From Malus domestica (taxonomy: Eukaryota; Streptophyta; Magnoliopsida; Rosales; Rosaceae): DNA of 64,000 nt. The notes under the pieces were generated by a model. That model did no database searches. It was not told the DNA's origin and saw nothing but the letters and a program-made list of their open reading frames with translations. The translations under genes and the position numbers were made by a program. This document shows positions 22,930 through 34,112 of this stretch, one piece after another (position 1 is the stretch's first letter; the number at the start of each line of letters is the position of its first letter). The stretch lies in assembly GCF_042453785.1 (NCBI RefSeq), contig NC_091675.1, forward strand, positions 4,166,501-4,230,500, read 5' to 3'.

Positions 22930-24949
22930 ATGGGGAAAAGGAGGATTATAATGCTCTTGTTAGCAATGGGATTGTTTGTGTTCAGTGGTGGAGCAGCAGA
23001 TCATCATCCTCATGTGAAATCTAAAGCAAACCAAGCTACTTTGGAAGTTCGTAAGATGTTGAAGCTTCTCAATAAGCCCGGCGTTAAGACTATAAAGGTC
23101 TGGTTTTTCGGCCATTTTAATTATCTTTTCTGCAGACTAAACTCACTTGAACTCTTTGATTTTACGATTTCTTGTAGAGTGAGGATGGAGATATCGTTGA
23201 TTGTGTTGACATCTACAAACAGCCAGCGTTTGATCATCCAGCGTTGCGGAACCACAAAATTCAGGTCTACTTTAATCCTTTCCTCGAAGAATGTACGAAA
23301 CAAAAACTTGAAAACATTATGGTTGGTTACATCTAAATGAAACATTTTACGGTTGGAAGATTAATGAGGTTAATATTTATTGCAGATGACACCGAATCTT
23401 CAATTCGCATCGGAGGCTCCTAGTTCTAGTCCCAGTCCCAGTCCCAGTCCTAGTGCAAGTAGTCCTGTACAAAATGATCATAATTCTTCTCAGCAGATTT
23501 TGTCTCAGATTTGGCAGAAGAGTGGAAGCTGTCCAGATGGAACCATTCCCATTCGGAGAATTCGAAGGCAGGACTTACTGAGAGCTGCTTCACTTGAACA
23601 CTTTGGGAAGAAACCGGCAAATTCCTACTACTCAACCAACGATGAGAAAGGCGCTGTAATCATCAACGGCACCAGAGTCGAACTCGGTCCTCAAATCAAT
23701 CGTTCAGTAAGCAAACGTTATGTTTAGAATCATTCGACAACTATTTCAGTTTTTAGTTTGTAATTGTATCTTGTGCAATTTATGGTCAAATTTTATGTGA
23801 ACGTGCAGGCTGCTATCCTTATAACAGTTGGATATAGTTATACAGGTGCTCAAGGGGATATAAATATTTGGAATCCAAGAGTTCAATCGCCAAATGAGTT
23901 CACTACCGCTCAAATCTGGCTCAAGAATGGACCCGGAGACGCCTTTGAAAGTGTCGAATCAGGCTGGGTGGTAAGCAACTCTGGACTCTTCATCCGTAGA
24001 CTGAAGATGAAAAAAAAAAACCAACTTTAGATCTATAAAATCACACTTTGACACATATGCATGAACCTTCCTTTTTCGCTTCTAGGTAAATCCGAAGTTG
24101 TATGGTGATGGAGCAAGTCGACTTTTCGTATATTGGACTGTAAGTACTTCATTACAAAAATGATCAGTCAGGATAATGTCATTGGTACCAGCTTCCATAT
24201 ATTTTGATTAAAATGCGAGGGACAGAAGTGATAAGTTGTGAAACCCCGGAGAACTTCTCCAATGAAAACCCTTTTCTTTCATTTTTTTCAGAAGGACGCA
24301 TACAAATCAACAGGTTGCTTTGATCTCACTTGCTCAGGATTTGTGCACACCAACAAAGACCTAGCCCTTGGCATGGCACTTGGACCTGTTTCTTCTGAAA
24401 TGGGTCCACAATATCAGGCCACCTTCAGCATCACCAAGGTCTGAAAGGTCAACTGGATTACGCTGAACAAACAATAAGCCGTTTTTGTCTCCCTTCAGTC
24501 CATTACAGTATTGTTTTTTTATTAAAAGTTTGTAACCCGTTCTATTCCTGCTGTAGGACTCTCACACCAACAACTGGTGGGTGCGTGTCGGCCAAAACAT
24601 CCCCGTCGGATACTTTCCCCCGGAGCTCTTCTTTTACCTAACAAAGGGTGTTGCAGCTTTAGTCGAATGGGGTGGGGAGGTTTACAGCTCCAAAATTAAG
24701 AAAAACCATCCACACACTGCAACTGAAATGGGAAGTGGTGATTTTGCATGGGGCAAATTGGGGAATGCATGTTATATTAAGCAGGTTAGGATCATAGATT
24801 ACTCAATGCAGCTCAAGTATCCTGAGTGGGTAGGGACTTATACAGACGAAGAGTATTGCTACACTGCATTGAACTATGCTGCTTCACTTGCCGGAGAACC
24901 TGTGTTTTACTTTGGCGGCCCGGGTTTAAATCCTCCTGATTGTAACTAA
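22930..24949 (+). CDS. Neprosin-domain protein B (DUF4409 + DUF239)
   Basis: Seven exons: 22930-23097, 23178-23264, 23386-23706, 23809-23970, 24086-24139, 24292-24438 and 24557-24949, all phase 0, encode 443 residues. Exons 2, 5 and 6 have exactly the same lengths as in gene A, so the pair is a tandem duplication. A signal peptide is at 1-23 (IIMLLLAMGLFVFSGGAA). The propeptide contains [20 protein letters not shown] and KSGSCPDGTIPIRRIRRQDL. A Ser-Pro repeat (SSSPSPSPSPSPSASSP, about 98-114) stands where gene A has a basic linker. The catalytic domain has VESGWV (E242), CFDLTCSGFVHTNKD, WWVRVGQNIPVGYFP and EWGGEV (E350), 108 residues apart, near the spacing reported for neprosin. A secreted or apoplastic/vacuolar glutamic peptidase is inferred. 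Confidence 0.9.
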
Positions 24950-25625
24950 TTACTCTAAATCCTAAGATGGGTGCTTAATCTCCTTTGATTTTGAAATAAA
25001 GTCCAATTTTGTTTTGCTCCAGTTGATTTGTAATGTGATCAGAGATTCCGAAGTACTTTTTTAGTGCCAGGAAAGAGTACTTATAAATGCGATCCATCTA
25101 AGTGAAAAAAGAAAATAAAAGATGAAAGAATGCACTAGATGGAAAAAAGAAAATAAAAGATGAAAGAATGCACGAGTGCGATTCAAATAAGTTTTAAATT
25201 TTAGGTTTTAGGTAACCAGAGTGCGATTCAAAAACCTAGAATCGACGCTCTAAATGATGATTTAATATAAGATAATCAACCATGTCAATAATGTGATCAA
25301 AATATCGTATCCGGAGAATAGCAAAAATATGGTGTAATTTATGGGAAGATATTTCCAGCTCTGATTATCTTCTATTTAACAACAATCAGATGCTCAAAAA
25401 TGGGCAATCAGATACTTACATTATATTCCCACTATAACATAATACAAGAGAAAACATCTCGCATGTTCAGATTACACTGCTCTGCTTGTGAGTTTTCCAG
25501 AGGTATATATATGATATACATTCACAAGACCGAGACATGCGAAAGAAAATACCTGTTACACAATATAATACCGAAAATGGTACATGGAAGAAGTGGCCGA
25601 GCCACTCCAACTTCGAGAAAATTAG
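24950..25625. other. Convergent spacer, neprosin B / ELF3
   Basis: Shared 3' flanks of two convergent genes. A small tandem repeat at about 25097-25172 has two copies of GAAAAAAGAAAATAAAAGAT followed by GAAAGAATGCAC. No gene is seen. Confidence 0.6.
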
Positions 25626-28600
25626 CTAGGTTGAAACCTGCTGTTTTCTCTCTGCTTGTATGGACTGGAAAATTCGAGCGGCCGACGCAGTTGCAGTTCT
25701 TGGATTGTGAGGCACAACTTTTATAGCTCGCGTTGGCTGGCCTGTGTCGCTAGATTGGGGAACTCCGTCTGGAATCACTGCAGCCATGGGGAAAAGTTGG
25801 AGCGCATCGCTTCCTTCAGGATTTTGATCAGTTCTCATTGGTGCTCTGTCGCCTGTATTATTTGCTGTACTTCCTTGTAACCCACTGTCATTAGATGGCT
25901 GAAGCCTTTTGGCGTGAGGAATGGTGACATTTTTCTGGGATGGCATGTTGCATGAGCTTTGGTGCTGCAAATTGGAGTTTGCACCCCCTCCAGATGACTG
26001 ATTGGTGTGACCATGTGAAACGGGTCCAGCAAACCAATGCATTTGTTCAACTGCTGAGCTCGGCATGCCAGGATTCATAACGGACATGCCATATGGAGGA
26101 AAGTAAGTATGACCACTGAGTGATGGAGGGACAGGAAGAACCCCCATTCCTTGAAGATGATGAGATGGAACCCCGTAGGATGGCTTAACAAAGTTGCCTG
26201 TCATCGGAGTTGAGCCATAGGGTCCACATCCTCCACAAACTGGTCCTCCCATAAATCCTGGTCCATTATACGGCTTGAACACAAGTCCTTCAGAAGGCGA
26301 CATTACCGGAATTAAAAATTGATGTCCTGGAGACTGATGGAAACACCAAGGACTGGCTTTATTATCAGAAGCCATAAGAGTTGGCTGTGGATTTCCTAAA
26401 TATGGCCCATAATTTGAAGTCTGACTACCATTCTTCACAGAATTATGAGATGTTTTCCCTACTGCATTTTCCGCAGAACATTCCATTTTGTTGTTTGGCT
26501 TCTCAGGTTCGTGTTTGCGCTTTACAATATGTAGTAGTGGCTTTACAACATACTCTGATGAGAGTTTTTTTGCTGGGGATCCCCTTAAAGTAGATGTGCC
26601 CATAAAAGCAGTATCTTCAAGCAAAAGATGTGGAGATCCAGCAATCAGTTGTTGGACCTGTTCAAAAGAGAATTTTATTCAGCTAATTCTTCCGATCTAA
26701 GTCAACCGATATGTGTGTGTGTGTGTGTGTGTGTGTACATTCTCAACAAAAAGAAATCAAACACAATCTATCCATTTAGTCTTACCTTAATGAGTCTATG
26801 CAACTCAAATACTTGAACCGCAAACAATCTTTGCTGACTGTAGAAAGTACAAGGAGTCGTGTCAAAAACATAGTTGCACAATACACACCAAACCATATGA
26901 AACTTGGTAAATCACAAAAACAAAACCAATACGAGAAAACAAAACAATAAACTGGACATAAATGAAAAATCGGGCAGTTGACAATCATTTGTACCAAACA
27001 AATCCCCACTGTGGATTATTGGATTACATGCATCGGAACAGAAAATAGAAACTCATGTTATTTAAGAGATAACAGAAAAATGACTAAGTGCTTTAGTCAC
27101 AAAATATCTGCTTACCCATGAAAAACACCATAGCCCATTAACTCCACCTGACCAACCCCAAGGTAATCCTTAGGCGTGATATTGATTAGGATTGTAGACA
27201 AATATGACAGTTACCAAACATGGGAAGGAAACAGCTTAAGGATGGATGCAGCAAATTGCTCATCAGAAAACAGTTATACACAACGAGGTAATTCAGAGCA
27301 ATAAAATTAATAATGGATACAAAAACCACTTCAAAACTATAAAACAATAGCTAAATGCTACAACAGATATAAAACATAGCAAATATCTGCGACATAAATC
27401 TTCAGAGCAATATAAAAGAAAGCTAAATGCTACAACAGATTCTGAAACATGGCAAATATCTGTGACATAAATCATTTAGATGTCTGCAGATCTCCTTTCT
27501 TTAACATAAAAACAGCTTAAATTTTGTAATATTCAATTAAAATCATAAAAGCATTGTACAAACTAAAGCTTTCTTATTCACATTTCATAATGAAAAATAA
27601 AAGCGGTGTAATGTTTAGAAGAACACATATATAGGGGATACTCTCATATTCTATAGTGTATAAGAAAGACAACGCAAACCCCGACCAAATAAAATCTTCC
27701 AAGTTCCATTACACCACATCAAAATACTACATAAGAGATGTAATCCTCCTCACCACCATGTCCACCACCATGTCAACTATATAGTCTATATTGTCAAATA
27801 TAGTCCAAGATCCACACAATGTAGTCCCAAGGATAATCCTTCATTATTTGTTCCCCTTCTTGCTCCCAGCCCTCAAGTGCCATGAAGGGAAATCTTTTCA
27901 TAGTGAACAGGGAAACCCCCAAGCATTACCAAACCGAGACAAGAATAAACCCAACAGGCAGATACAAAAGGGATGTGATATCCACACACCCCATTTTACT
28001 TCTCACACACCTTTTTAATTTTCGGCCGTCGGATCGGATGAATTGAAGAAGATCAACGGATGGAAATTATCAAGGGTGTGTGAGAAGTAAAATGGGGTGT
28101 GTGGATAGCACACCCCCTACAAAAAGGCAATGAATAACGAGATGATCCGCTGTCTCGGAGGTCACGTTGCACAAGGTAACTCTATTAAGATGTATATTTC
28201 CTGCTGTAAGATGATCCATATCCACTGTTAAAATGTTATCGAGGGCCTTATAACACAAAAAAATTCCACTTTAGAAGGAATCCCGGGACTCTGCACTATG
28301 AAATCTCACCTACCTTCAAATTATATCTATATTCCTAATTGTTATATAAATAACAGTCTAAGACAGCTATACGGAAGAAAAAAAAGTAATAGACAAAAAT
28401 AATCACAAAGCATAAGTGAAGAAATACTCAACAACACGAAGATATTATGAGACCAAATGCTTCATATACCGCATACTGGGAAAAAAGTGAACTTCAAAAT
28501 TCTAAAGCGCAAAGTAACAACTGAAATGAACTACCGGAGAAAATAGAGACTTACTTGACAATTGCTTTTCTTGCCTTCCAGAACTGTTTCTGGCCTATTA

Positions 28601-29995
28601 TTCCTACAACATCATCAGGAGAGATGTCCATGCCGGATATAGAATCCACCATGGAGGTCTCTGAGACATCATCACTTTTGTCTACATGTCCCGTTTGAGG
28701 TGAAATACACTTTCTGTCTCCACGGTATTCACTGTCATTATCAGGCTCATTGGGACTGGTAGGATCCGCCCCAGAACAAGAAACACTTTTTTCCTGGGAA
28801 AGAGTTCCCTTCTCTACATCCCTTGAAGACTCAACAAGACCATCACCTTGTCCAGTTACGTTTGGCTGCGACCCAGTTCTAGACTCTTGTTGTAAGCAAG
28901 CATCACTCTCAGCTAACCTGTTGAATCTCGGAACAGAACATTCTGCATCCTCTTGATTTGGTGATGCATTCGCTTCTACAGGCCCATCAATCTTTTGTAT
29001 GGTTGATATTTTTGCCGCAAATTTTCCTGAATGGCCCTTACTCGAACCGCTTATATTTATTAGGTCCTCTTCTCTCTCACTTCTCAATTCTCGTCTTAAA
29101 TTCAGAGTTGAGGAGCTTATTTGTTTTGGATCCTTCTTCCCCACGTTTCTTACTTTTACTAAATGGTCAGAATGAGGCGAGCTGATGGGAGTAAGTTTTT
29201 CCTCACTACCAATTTGAGTTTTACTGTGACCAAGACCCATCCTTGATTGAACAAATACAGGAACACTAAAATCATCTTCATATCCGATCTTCCTTCTTAG
29301 GTCGGTTTGTCCGAACGGCACGTTTACATTTGCTCCATCAGACTGGCGACCATGAAAAATCACAGCCTGATGAGTAGGTGTAGATGGATGCCCATGAAGT
29401 GGAAAAGCCAAATTTCCATCCGAACGACTCCCCTGAAAACATAAATTGCTCCCAAAATTCAGATACGCGATAATCATTTTCCGTCCACACTAAACAAGCT
29501 TCCAACACTATTTATCAACACACCGTTGCTTTTTCCCTCTTAATTGCAGCATGCTGCAAATAGTAGCTATATTGGCATATTTTAACTTCTTTTTTTTACA
29601 ATTAATAGCCATTAAAACACAACATATAGACATAGTAATATGCAACATTACTCAATATAGCACAAAACAACACTTATAGTTACCTACCACAAAAACAAAA
29701 ATCCAAAAAGCCTGAGAAAATCCATAACCTAACTACAAGTTTAAAACAATAACATTTCAAAATAATCCAAATAAATAATTAAGAAAAGAGTAAGCACAAA
29801 TTATGATTAAATTACCTGGTTAATTGAATTAAGAGGCAGCACCCCAGGATTGAACCTCTGAGATGGGATGCTCAGCTGCTCATAGAGGGCCATCTTGTTC
29901 CTTGGAGGAGCTCTCGGCCCTCCTTTATCTGCATCATTCACATGGAGCCTTGGGAACATAGGTCCCACAACCTTCTCCTCGTTCCCTCTCTTCAT
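25626..29995 (-). CDS. ELF3: EARLY FLOWERING 3, evening-complex clock protein
   Basis: Four exons, 29995-29816, 29432-28555, 26837-26786 and 26657-25626, encode 713 residues (Arabidopsis ELF3: 695). The N-terminus matches ELF3 block 1: [20 protein letters not shown] then [17 protein letters not shown]. Exon 2 ends in the conserved [20 protein letters not shown] and continues across a phase-2 junction into [18 protein letters not shown]. The last exon has [15 protein letters not shown], a Pro/Gly/Met/His-rich middle, and the C-terminal [18 protein letters not shown] and [23 protein letters not shown]3 is a nuclear scaffold joining ELF4 and LUX in the evening complex, gating light input and repressing PIF4, PRR9 and GI-type targets. 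No poly-glutamine tract is present. Intron 2 (1.7 kb) contains a MITE and intron 3 a (TG)n run. Confidence 0.96.
26711..26738. repeat. (TG)n microsatellite in ELF3 intron 3
   Basis: About 13 TG units between the last two ELF3 exons, 50-70 bases from the splice acceptor of the last exon on the minus strand. Confidence 0.9.
27971..28117. mobile_element. MITE family 2 copy in ELF3 intron 2
   Basis: Ends GGATGTGATATCCACACACC and GTGTGTGGATAGCACACCCC are inverted repeats. The arms continue through CCCATTTTACTTCTCACACA and TGTGTGAGAAGTAAAATGGG, with a centre containing GGCCGTCGGATCGGATGAAT. It is a near-perfect hairpin of about 145 bp. Related copies are at 55281-55430, 57104-57255 and 59304-59454. 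Confidence 0.75.
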
Positions 29996-30667
29996 TTTTC
30001 AACACCAACACTCCAAACCCAAGTGCAAAAAACCGATTTTTACATTCAGTTTTGAAAACCCACTTGAAAATTACTCGAAAAAAAAGCTCCTTTGTTAAAG
30101 GATCTGAAAAAATCTACAGGTAGATAGCTGAAAAGCCTTCACCTTTCTTAAAACAGATCAAATTCCAGAGAACCCAGAAGCAGAAACCAGGCTTTCCAAA
30201 AGCTGAACCAGTTAGTTGATAACAACCCAGAAAGGGAAGCTCGAAATCAGGCAGACCCCAGATGTCAAAATTCACAGAAAAAGTTGAAAAAAAAAATGAG
30301 AGATTTCTGGATTATCCCAGAAGAGGAAAAAAGGACTTGGGGAGTGAAAACTGATGGAGGAACGAACTCAGAGCGTGAATAGTGGGAAAGAAGGGATAGG
30401 AGTAAAAGCAGAGCCAAGAAACAGATTGGGGTTCGAGGGCTGAGAGAGAGGAGAGAGAGGACAAAGCTTAATTTAGGGATTCCGCAAATGAGAGAGAGAT
30501 GATGAAAAGGGAAAGTGAAAAAGTGCGGGGTTTGTTGGGCCCTGGTTTGGATGGAACTAGATTGCTAGAAGGAAGAACCTCCACTTTTTATTACTATAAT
30601 GCATTTGGCTCCTTTTATTACTATATTGCATTTGGCTTTTGGTAATTTATTTTATTTTTCTTCTCAA

Positions 30668-30850
30668 AGATGGAAAGGGATATTATTCAAATCCCTTCCA
30701 CTAAATTCATCAAATTACTTAATTCAGACCTTTGAAATTTTATTTAACGGTAAAAGTTATTATAACTTTTAAAGAGACTCAATGATTATAGTTGTCAGAT
30801 TAAATTTTAAAAACCTGAATTAATTGATCGAGTGGATCAAATACTGCTAC
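30668..30850. mobile_element. Short MITE, family 1 copy
   Basis: Contains TTCAAATCCCTTCCACTAAA, TTGAAATTTTATTTAACGG and the inverted counterparts AGATTAAATTTTAAAAACC and GAGTGGATCAAAT. It is a diverged relative of 1660-1856 and 31645-31845. Confidence 0.4.
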
Positions 30851-31363
30851 TTAGGGTGGGAGATAATATATTTTTATATGAATTTAACTACTTTATCCAA
30901 ACTTAATTGGAGTTTACAAAGACAATGAAGGCCTATTTAACTTGAGATCAATTTATTCTATTTTTCATCATTATTCCTCTATTTCGTTATAAACAAAGCG
31001 ATATGAGAGCAGGCGAAATAGAGAGACGAGAAACTAGATCACAAGACTTACTAGAAAAAGTAAAAATTATAAACTATTTAAGCTACAATTTTTTCATAAA
31101 TATAGATTTAAAAACTCGATTTATTTCAACAACTTGTTAATTCACATTTTTTTTCTTGTACAAGCCATATTACAGGATGGAGAATTGAAGTCTCAGACCC
31201 ACTAAACTGCATAACTTTTGCTATACGTTACTTTTGATGGAAACGGTCCTAGTTTAAAAAGAATTAAAATTAAAAATTGAGTGCTATAAACCACTAAAAC
31301 ACTTTTCGTATTTTAATTAGTATTTTGTCAATTTAAAAGTGATTCAGTAGACATTTAGTATTT

Positions 31364-31500
31364 AATGGTATTCTTCTTTACTTACAAGTGAGAAATTCAA
31401 TTCTCATAAAAAACAAATTTGAACCACATTATTACTGCAATATAAGATTAAACTCAACTCTTATTTTTTAACGTAAATAATATCGTTTATTATAAAAAAT
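31364..31500 (+). mobile_element. SINE relic
   Basis: Diverged copy of the 11363-11530 SINE: AATGGTATTCTTCTTTACTT (A-box region), AAATTCAATTCTC (B box), GAACCACATTATTACTGCAA, and the tail AATAATATCGTTTATTATAA. Confidence 0.5.
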
Positions 31501-31644
31501 AAAAATAAATTCGGTAAACTTGTGATGATATTAAAAAGCGGGAAAGCTAAAGGTAAAATAGAGATGCGAGTCAAAGTTTGCACTTTTTGTTCCGACGTGT
31601 AGCTGCCACGTGTACAATTTATGTAGTGGGGGATCTAAATGGTG

Positions 31645-31845
31645 GGAAAGGGATCCTATCCGGATCTTCCACCAAATTCATCCATTAATTAATTCGGACT
31701 TTTGAAATTTGATCCAACGATTATAAATACGAAATTTTTTAAAAATTATAATAATTTTAACTGTTTGATCAAATTTTAAAAATCTAAATTAGATGATATG
31801 ATGAATTTAATGAAAATGGTCCGAAAATGATCTCTTTCCTAAATG
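31645..31845. mobile_element. Short MITE, family 1 copy
   Basis: Starts GGGAAAGGGATCCTATCCGG and ends TGATCTCTTTCC; the centre has TTTGAAATTTGATCCAACGA and GATCAAATTTTAAAAATC as an inverted pair. It resembles 1660-1856. Confidence 0.55.
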
Positions 31846-32029
31846 GTGAACAGCTTGAGAAGCAACACACAAAAGTAAGATTCGGGTAAAATCTGCTGTT
31901 GTCACGTCCCACTTACACCCAACTTTATCAGATAACATGGAGAGGGAGGACTCGTGGACACAGGATCGTCACAACACAAAATCATATACGTCACCATAAT
32001 TTTGGACCAAAATAAAATAATAATGATAA

Positions 32030-32165
32030 CTTTAACGAAAAACTCTTAGTACTGTTTACTTTAACGAAAAAGCATATTTTTACACTAAAAAAATCAATCA
32101 TGTTACCATTCATTTTACTATTTATATTGTTCTTATCGTTAAAATTCAAAATTTTCAAGTTATTT
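32030..32165. mobile_element. Short inverted-repeat element, family 3 copy
   Basis: CTTTAACGAAAAACTC, TTTTTACACTAAAAAAATCA and GTTCTTATCGTTAAAATTC form, in reverse, the same order of phrases as 18895-19035. Confidence 0.5.
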
Positions 32166-33301
32166 TCATTAGTTTTCCTAATAATATATCACCAGTACCT
32201 TGTAGTTGTGGTGGGAGCCGTGGGGTCCACTTTAAAAAGCACAGTATTTTTCGAATCGAGGTATACAGTATATTTACGTAGTATAGAGGAGCAAGGCGAA
32301 CAAAATATGTATTTTGAGTATTCAACTTGCAATTTACTTGTTCATATATTGTTCGTATATGGTCAAACAAAGAGTAACTGGAGAGATGAGGTAGACGTAA
32401 GCATTTTTTAGGCCGGTCTATAAAATTAGAATCATATGAATGATAACTTGTATTTAGTTTATATAATTTTTTATTGCAAATGATATTCTGTATTTAAAGG
32501 GAGAGGGGAGGGTTTGAAAAATTGAAAAATAAGGGCTTGAACACCATGGCAATCTGCCACTTGTAAAGTAGAATGTGAATTGCTCTGTTTCATATTAATT
32601 GTCTTTAAATCTCAAAAGAATAAAAAAAAAATCAATAACCTTTTAATATTTTGCCAAAAAATAAAAAATAACCTTTTAATATATTTTGAATATATAGTAG
32701 ATAAATTTATATCAAACTCTTCATAATCGAAAATGATCCGTATAGTTGCCACCCTGATTATAATTATTTCAAGTAAAATCCGAAAGAACAGACGAGCTTT
32801 GGTATACTTTTATAATATATAAAAAATTTAGTCTAAGATTATTAAAATGAATTTAGGCTAAATTTTTTTTTCAATAACTTTTTTCAAAAAAAAAATTTAT
32901 GTAGATTATCATAATTTAATTTTATGAACATTTTAACTTTAAAATATTTAGATTCTAATAAAAGTTAAAAGTTCACTAAACCAATCCCATGAAACATGTA
33001 TTTATAAAGTTTATGGGTGACCTTTTGATTTAAATTTTTTTTTTTATTGTTTTAGCTATTGAATTTAATTTTGAAACATTAAATTTTTTATATTTGATCA
33101 TATTATATATTAGCCATTTAATTTAATTTATTTAAAATTTTAAAATTAAATATGTTTGAATTTGAACCATTAGATCAACCAACAGTCTCATAATTAAAAC
33201 TGTCTAAAAAAAAAGTGTTGTTGGGCTCATTTTGTGTGGCAGACATTCTCGACAAATCTCACATCCTATCAGCCCTCACGCTTCTCACATGTTGATATAT
33301 C

Positions 33302-33721
33302 TAGACCTGTAAACGGGTCGGGTTTATTGGGTTTGGGTCCGGTTCAACCCGACCCGTTAAGTTAACGGGTCATCCGAACCCAACCCGTTAAGCAAACGGG
33401 TCACCCGAACCCGACCCGTTAAGCTAACGAGTCACCCGTTTCACCCGTTAACAATTATTATTATTATTTTTTTGCATAAAGTTTATTTTTTGTTATTAAG
33501 ACTTTACTAAAATTACTAAAATATTCTCAACTAACGGGTGCTAACGGGTGTTAACGGGTCCTAACGGGTCTAACGGGTTGACCCAAAGTGACCCGTTATT
33601 TAACGGGTTGTTAACGGGTTCACCCGTTAGCGACCCGTCCCGTTAAGCATTCACCCAAATACAAATATTAATGGGTTGGGTCGGGTCAGGTTAACGGATT
33701 GGGTCCAAAATGCCAGGCCTA
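33302..33721. mobile_element. hAT-type MITE rich in ACGGGT
   Basis: The 420-bp element starts TAGACCTGTAAACGGG and ends AATGCCAGGCCTA; the ends are short imperfect inverted repeats. It is flanked by a perfect 8-bp target duplication, GATATATC (33294-33301 and 33722-33729), as expected for hAT transposition. The interior holds many ACGGGT/ACCCGT words in both orientations. It has no coding capacity. Confidence 0.85.
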
Positions 33722-34112
33722 GATATATCGCCTTGTTATGATCTCCACCTTTCCATGCACGTCCATGCACATAAGGTGGGCCAGCCCTTTAACCCTTGAT
33801 GGAATTCTGGGTTAAATTTGCCCATATTATATGTTTTAACCTAAACATATTTTAGGCCAACCATTAAAAAATGATTGTGTTAGTTTAAAATTTTTAGATT
33901 TTAACCCAAGTGTTAGAGATATCTTAAGGACTTTATTCATCTAAAGAGAACGGGTCGGATTACCCAACGGGTTGTCGGCTTTCCACCGCCGCTGAAGAAA
34001 AGCGTAAAAAATAATGAAATTGGGGGCTTAATATAATTTGGTGAAGTGGGAGAGAATAGAGTTTAGTTGGTTTCGGAGGCAAAATTAAAGATTGCGTGGA
34101 TGGTCCGATCGC

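Larger units (their letters stand above)
29996..34112. other. Spacer upstream of ELF3 and the exonuclease/KH gene
   Basis: Divergent intergenic region. About 30000-30500 (minus strand) is ELF3 5' UTR/promoter with GA/CT-rich patches. Repeats follow: family-1 MITEs (30668-30850, 31645-31845), a SINE relic (31364-31500), a family-3 repeat (32030-32165) and an ACGGGT-rich hAT MITE (33302-33721). 32400-33240 is very AT-rich. No gene is recognised. Confidence 0.6.

Noticed and set aside
33302-33721. ACGGGT-rich block considered as a telomere-like or CRISPR-like array
   Set aside because: Repeats occur in both orientations without regular spacers, and inverted ends with an 8-bp target duplication identify a hAT-type MITE.
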